From positions 6,510,001 through 6,574,000 of the forward strand of contig JAULSN010000002.1 in assembly GCA_033439765.1 (NCBI GenBank): 64,000 bases of DNA. The letters are read 5' to 3'. The position numbers were made by a program, and so were the translations under genes. Shown here in pieces: positions 58,780 through 64,000 of the stretch. The DNA comes from Lasiosphaeria ovina. Its lineage: Eukaryota > Ascomycota > Sordariomycetes > Sordariales > Lasiosphaeriaceae. How positions within the stretch are numbered: the stretch's first letter is position 1; each line of letters opens with the position of its first letter. A model generated the notes under the pieces. The model searched no databases. It saw nothing but the letters and a program-made list of their open reading frames with translations, and was not told where the DNA came from.

Positions 58780-61700
58780 AAGGCATCCCACGCTGGGGCA
58801 GTGGAAGAAGTATAATTGGTTGAAGCAAAGAAGAGAGCCGACTGGGCTGGGGCTTTGGCCACGAGTGACAAATCAAAAGAGGCACGATACCAAGAGGAAG
58901 GACTTTGTAATCCGGCTGAAGAACCATTGACTAACATCGATTACAGCCAATTCTCACCTATGGCATTATGTTGATTACATAGCTATAAAATAGACAATAT
59001 CAGGGCCAATGCGAAGAGATAAAAGCTGCTTTCCATGCATTGCAAGTTGGGGATTTTTCTTTGGGTGCCTCTCATGAGATTGACTTTTGGAGATTGAACT
59101 GTCGCACAAGCCCTACCGCTCACATGGTTGCCACTAATGATGGTGCGGCCCTCTCAGGCACTCTCCACTGTAATTCCCTGGCCACCAACAAGCAATACTC
59201 GACCAACACCGTCACCCCAGTTTCTATCTATGGAAAAAGACTTCCATCCTGGCGGCCGACACATAGGGCTGGGAGACCCAACCACCCCCCTGGAAAGCTG
59301 ACAAGCATCAAGCGGGCTGTTCCGAGGCATTCAGGACCGACTGGTGGTCAGGTGGGGTGATGTGACGTTCGCGACTGCTTTATTTGGAATTCAAGTGGCG
59401 ACATGGACCCCGATGACCTCGAGTGTTGGGTTGCGCCTTCCCTCTATTCTCAATCACGGTCACCAGACTGTTCACTGGTGCACTTGCCCCGGCTGGACGC
59501 TTCCTGGCTTCCAATGCTAGCACACTGGTTGGCCTCCCTCCCGCTTTGACTGGGCAGGTAATTGCGTCACAACCTACAACGTCAAGGTGCAGGTCGCTGC
59601 AGAACCTATCTCTTTCGTTCCTTCCGCCCGCGTCCTTCACCAAAACTGTTGAGAACCAACGGTTGCGCCGGCGCGCCAAATGCTCAATCACCTTCCCGTT
59701 TTGATGGCAGGGCTGGGCCAGCGTGGGGGGTGACAACAATAATGTTGCCCTGGTGTGGAGTCTGGGAGATGTGAGTGCCCGATGTCTGGAAAGGAAGCGG
59801 GCTAACCATGTTGGCAGATTCCATTGCTGCTTCGCCGCTACAAGTTTCACGCTTGCAAAGAGAGGCACTCACGAACTACGCAGCGTGACATCCTTGTGAT
59901 GGAAATTCAAAGGCCCACCTGCCATGCGATTGCCTGCCAAATTATAAATTTGCCCTCAAACTCTGATCCGCCCTGGACATCACTGTATTCCACATGGTTA
60001 CTGCGACGGTTCTGCGACGAAGTCCGCCGAGCTCTGGGCTGTCCGCGGGCGGACTTGACCACTGATAGGTCCTTATAGTGAAAAGGTAGAGCTAGTCCGA
60101 ACTTTTGGTAGAAGCTGGCACATTCCAGTGGCGTCCAATGGAAGCTAGCTGGTCTGGATGGCCCACCGCGGCAGCGGTCGAAACAAGAAAGGCGAAACTG
60201 TCAGAACCTAATGGTTAGATGATCGGCTAGTAGCAACACCAACAACACCCCATTTCCCTAACAGACCCGAGCGTCAACCAACTCACCGCACCTTGGCCAG
60301 TTGTCGAACCTATTTATTCGTGTACTCCGCGGAGCACGTCCCGGACCTCACTCCGGCTCCTGCCCACTCTGTGGCAAGGCATGCCCAACAAGGCGGCCGC
60401 TGCAGGGAAAGTTTTCTGGCGAACCTTTACAGCCATGCAGTCAGACCCGGGAATCTGCAACTGCCGGGGTGAGTTGGACATTGGGGGAATAGGGCCATGC
60501 TTGCCGCTAATTACAGGCTAGGGGGGTCATGCAAAGCCGGCTGGTTCTTGTCGGTGGGAATCCCGGGAGCCAAAATCGCAGTCCAACGATGGATACCTAA
60601 TTGGCCGCCACCAAACCCCAAACACTAATATCATGGCATCAAGGGGCGGCCGCCTCGACCCAGATGTTGGCACGGTTCAAGCCGCAACGGCCAGTGCTCG
60701 ATGCGTGCCTGGCCAATAAGAACAGACTTCCCCGGAAATTCATTGCATCACTCCCTCCCTCTTTCCCATTTCTCCCAGTAAGGTTCTCGCTCCTTCAGAA
60801 AATTAAGTTTAGGGGTCCCGGCACAAGGTTGCCTCGAGCGCCGCGGAGGACGAAGTCACTTCGGTGGCTCTTGATGTTCTTCCCCTCCATAGGGCTGATA
60901 GGGCGGACGGTGAAGACCTAAGTGGTGGGGCTGTGGTGGAGACAATTGCCCGGACTAAACCGGATATATACGGTGTACTGCACCTACGGAGCACACCAGA
61001 GGCGACTTTGGGGGCCGTTTGCCAGCTCGAAGAACCTTGGCATCCCCATCTCAGATTCCCCATACCCTCCTCTGTTTTCAATCCCCCTGCACGTTAGCGA
61101 TATTTGAGATTCATCCCTGTTCACTTTATCTGTCCGCCTGGTTGGCCTCTGCCTGGCCCCTGAATAAGGCTCAAGCTAAGGGGCAGGCAATAAGGAAGCA
61201 CATGCACATGCAGTCATGGCGACGTGGGCGAACTGCGGAACTGCGTTGCCGTGCCGGGCGGATAATGGCCCGGCAAGATGAGGCCTGGCCCCACGATGGC
61301 CACCCGTGGCATCTTGGACATGAGATGGGATCGCTGGACGGGCTCGCCGTGGCACTCCGGGTCGATTGTTTGCCCAATTCGGACTGGGCATCGGGCACGG
61401 TGGCAGGAGCTGTCCCAGCGGAGGGCTAGTTGATGAAGCTAGAGTGGGATTCGTATTCCGGCCTAGTTCGTCTTGGGCAAGCGCCCGCCTCAGCCCTCTC
61501 AGCACAGTAGGTAGCTCCTCTCCTCCCTTCGATCAAACCACGCTTAATCAGAGATTACGCCAATCCCTCGAAGAGGAGTCTGCGCTAATCTCTCCACCAG
61601 GAATTGACCAATGACGAGAGTGCAACGCCAGCGCTGGTGGGGGACGGATTAGCTAAGAACCCGCCAAGGCCCTCCCAAGCCCAACTTCCCGCGATCAACG

Positions 61701-62158
61701 AGGCAGGAACACTGGAGCTCGAGAGGCCAAATGTGAGCTAAAATAAACTGAACCTTGGACACCGGTCAAATCGGGACCTGTGCCCTGGAGCCCTGGAGCC
61801 ATGTGGCGGCCAGGGCGGAGAGGGGGAGGTGTGGGCGGTGCGGGTCTGGCTCGCCTGGCCCAACAAATCCGGAACCAAACTCCGCGGACTTCTGGGGCCG
61901 AACCCTGCTGACAAACGACGCCGCTTCTTGATTTAACAATAACGCGATATCCGGCCCGTTCTGCGCGCATCTCGAGAGCAGATGCATTGATGACTGATAA
62001 ACGATAGTGCATCGCCTGCCTTGCTTTCAAGATTTCTACGCGTAAGGTCTGAATACGAATTCGAATTCGGATGCAATATTAGTGCCATTTCGCCTACCGC
62101 AGTTGCACACGCGCCGCCAAGCCCGTTCGGACCGTCGACGGCACTCCTGATCGCCCCC
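58780..62158. other. Long intergenic region upstream of the transcription factor
   Basis: About 3.4 kb without a supported gene. A short stretch just after the transposase relic (58757-58925) still reads as helical, basic sequence (AKRHPTLGQWKKYNWLKQRR) and could be transposase C-terminal debris. Otherwise nothing recognised; such long upstream regions are common for fungal regulators. Confidence 0.35.
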
Positions 62159-64000
62159 ATGGCCCGAAGCCAAGATGCCGCCATGGACTCTGCCGTGCAG
62201 CCGAGGGAACCCCGAGCCGGACGTCATCCAGGCCTCGGACGGAGGAAGGTGGGTCGCACTCGCACTTGCACGCACTCCCAAGTCACAACTGCACTGGGCT
62301 CAACTCACACTGGTGCCTGGAGGCGCACACGCACACGCACACACACACGCACACGCACACGCACGCGCACACGCACCACGCCTAAAACTGAAATTCTGTC
62401 CGAACTCTGTCCGAGCTCCGTCCCCGTGTCCGTCCCATCCCATCCCGTCCACGCTCATCACCCACCCCCATACCGGGCTGATACTAACTGGGATTGCATC
62501 GGCGCGGACAGGCCTGCGATCTGTGTCACCTGAAGAAAATCAAGTGCGATGCCGAGCGGCCCACATGCTCGCATTGCTCCATTTACAAACGCGAATGCAT
62601 GTGGACGCCCGGCCTGCAGCGCAAGCCAAGGAGTACTGTTAGTCCCCCCATCCGTAACAACGAGGAGCTGGAATACCGCCTGGCTCTGCTCGAAACAAAA
62701 CTTGCAAACGCCTCTCAACAACCCCAGCCCCAAAACCCCAACAACATCAACAGCAATAACAACAACAAAAAGAATGACCCAACAACAGCTTCAACACAGG
62801 CGTGGGCCGCACAGGTCGACATGAGTGGCGACAGCTCTTTCTTCCCCCGCATGCCTGAGACGACCGACATCGACCTGCACTCGCTGGACCTACCACAGAC
62901 GGACATCGAGCTAGGCGCCACCCTCGACCTACCGCCGCTCGTCGACGTGCTGCCGCTGGTCGACGACTACTTTGCAAACTTCAACCACATCGTCCCCCTG
63001 TTCCTCCACGCTAAATTCATGGATATGCTCCACGAGTACTACTCACAGCCGCTGCTCCGCAACGAGACGTCCTGGGCCGTCATCAACGTCGTGCTAGCCC
63101 TGTCCATCCGCCACCGCGACCCCAACCTGCCGAGCCTCACCGTCGACGGCACTAACGAGATTCACTTTTTCAACCGCTGTCTCGGCAATGCCCAGTCGGC
63201 CATGAACACGCTCGTCATGTGGGACCAGGACCTCAAGGGCATCCAGGTTGTCCTGGGGCTCGTCATCCTGTTCCTCGGCACCGCCCACCCCCACCCGTCC
63301 TCGGTCCTGATCGCCACCGCAGTCAAGCTCGTGCACAAGCTGCGCCTTCACACAAAGGTCGGCAAGGAGCACATGAGCCCCGACGACCTGCTCGAGAGCA
63401 ACCGCGTCTTCTGGATCACTTACGTCCTCGACAAGGACGTCACCATGCGCGCCCGCGAGCCCTACCTACTGCAAGACTACGATTTTGACTGCGACCTGCC
63501 GAGCCTAGCCGCCGACCGCGTCGGCGCCATACCGACCCTCGGCCATATCGGCTCGGACAGCGGCGTCGGCAGCAGCAACAGCAGCGTCAACAGCAACAGC
63601 GGCAACATCGCGCCGCCCGGCGCCACGACGTGGTTCAACCTGTTCCGGTGCCGGATCCAGCTGGCGCAGATTCAGGGCCAGGTCTACGACTGGGTGTACT
63701 CGGTACGGGCGGAGCGCATGACGGCCGACGAGCGCCAGGCGTACCGCGACCGGCTCTCGGGCGCGCTACTGGCCTGGAAGCACGCCATCCCCGACGACCT
63801 GCAGCCCGAGCGCCTGTTCCCCGCCGCGCGCGGCGACCACGCCACCCTCCGCCACCTCACCACCATGCACTTCGCCTACTACCACTGCATGTTCATGACG
63901 CACCAGGTCGACTCACACGACCGCAACTGGGTCAAGAAGCTCACCGACTACAGCAGGATGTACGCCGCCGGCGCCCCCGGCGACTTCGACCAGGGGATTC
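62159..64000 (+). CDS. Zn2Cys6 transcription factor, cut by the window edge
   Basis: Exon 1 (62159-62248) ends GRRK, and exon 2 starts at 62512 after a 263-base intron with a good TACTAAC branch site. The join gives RRKACDLCHLKKIKCDAERP, then TCSHCSIYKRECMW, a complete Zn2Cys6 DNA-binding cluster. A coiled-coil stretch (NEELEYRLALLETKLAN) and an Asn-rich linker follow, then the fungal_trans regulatory domain (LVDDYFANFNHIVPLFLHAKF, SNRVFWITYVLDKDVTMR, DYDFDCDLPSL). The frame is open to base 64000, so the C-terminus is missing. ATG 62183 and 62021 are alternative starts. The intron contains a CA/CG dinucleotide-rich microsatellite (about 62322-62368). Target genes are unknown. Confidence 0.85.

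Overview
The window looks like nuclear DNA of a filamentous ascomycete (Pezizomycotina), most likely a Sordariomycete. The evidence is short introns of about 40-80 bases with GT..AG ends and CTAAC/CTGAC-like branch sites, GC-rich third codon positions in intact genes, fungus-specific families (HET, NACHT/STAND fragments, DUF3445, DUF3632, CBM1, Zn2Cys6), and an AT-rich block full of C-to-T/G-to-A type stops, the signature of repeat-induced point mutation (RIP). No tRNA, rRNA or CRISPR array was recognised.

The left half (about 1-30.7 kb) is an accessory compartment. It opens with the decayed C-terminal end of a HET-like gene, a seven-exon gene of unknown function with a helical STAND-type N-terminus (978-3443, minus), a MUP1-like amino-acid permease, two decayed gene relics, an F-box protein, a broken HET/STAND-family mosaic (10459-12914) and a CBM1 cell-wall protein whose CBM exon carries two damaging changes. 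From about 14.5 to 28.6 kb come transposon relics: a RIP-destroyed DUF3435 tyrosine-recombinase gene, several LTRs (one with a clean 5-bp target duplication), an inverted pair of 390-bp LTRs enclosing about 9.8 kb, a peroxiredoxin relic, a 1.19-kb terminal-inverted-repeat element that has swallowed PNP/NACHT receptor fragments, an intact 658-residue PD-(D/E)XK-like gene, a 41-bp minisatellite and a small palindromic MITE.

The right half (about 30.7-64 kb) is mostly ordinary gene space, much of it on the minus strand: a secreted/membrane kelch protein, a DUF3445 haem-oxygenase-like protein, a DUF3632 protein, a proline-rich protein, an M3 zinc metallopeptidase, a secreted DUF1524 nuclease, an alpha/beta-hydrolase with a GC-AG intron, the ribosome-assembly WD40 protein Rrb1, a membrane-anchored O-fucosyltransferase-like protein, a Gly-Thr repeat GPI-type wall protein, a truncated pogo/Fot1-type transposase, and at the right edge the start of a Zn2Cys6 transcription factor.

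There is no obvious operon or biosynthetic cluster. The best candidate for something undescribed is the intact nuclease-like gene 23643-25668 inside the transposon graveyard, next to the element carrying receptor fragments. Exon boundaries were placed by eye from splice signals and reading frame, so they are models rather than measurements.
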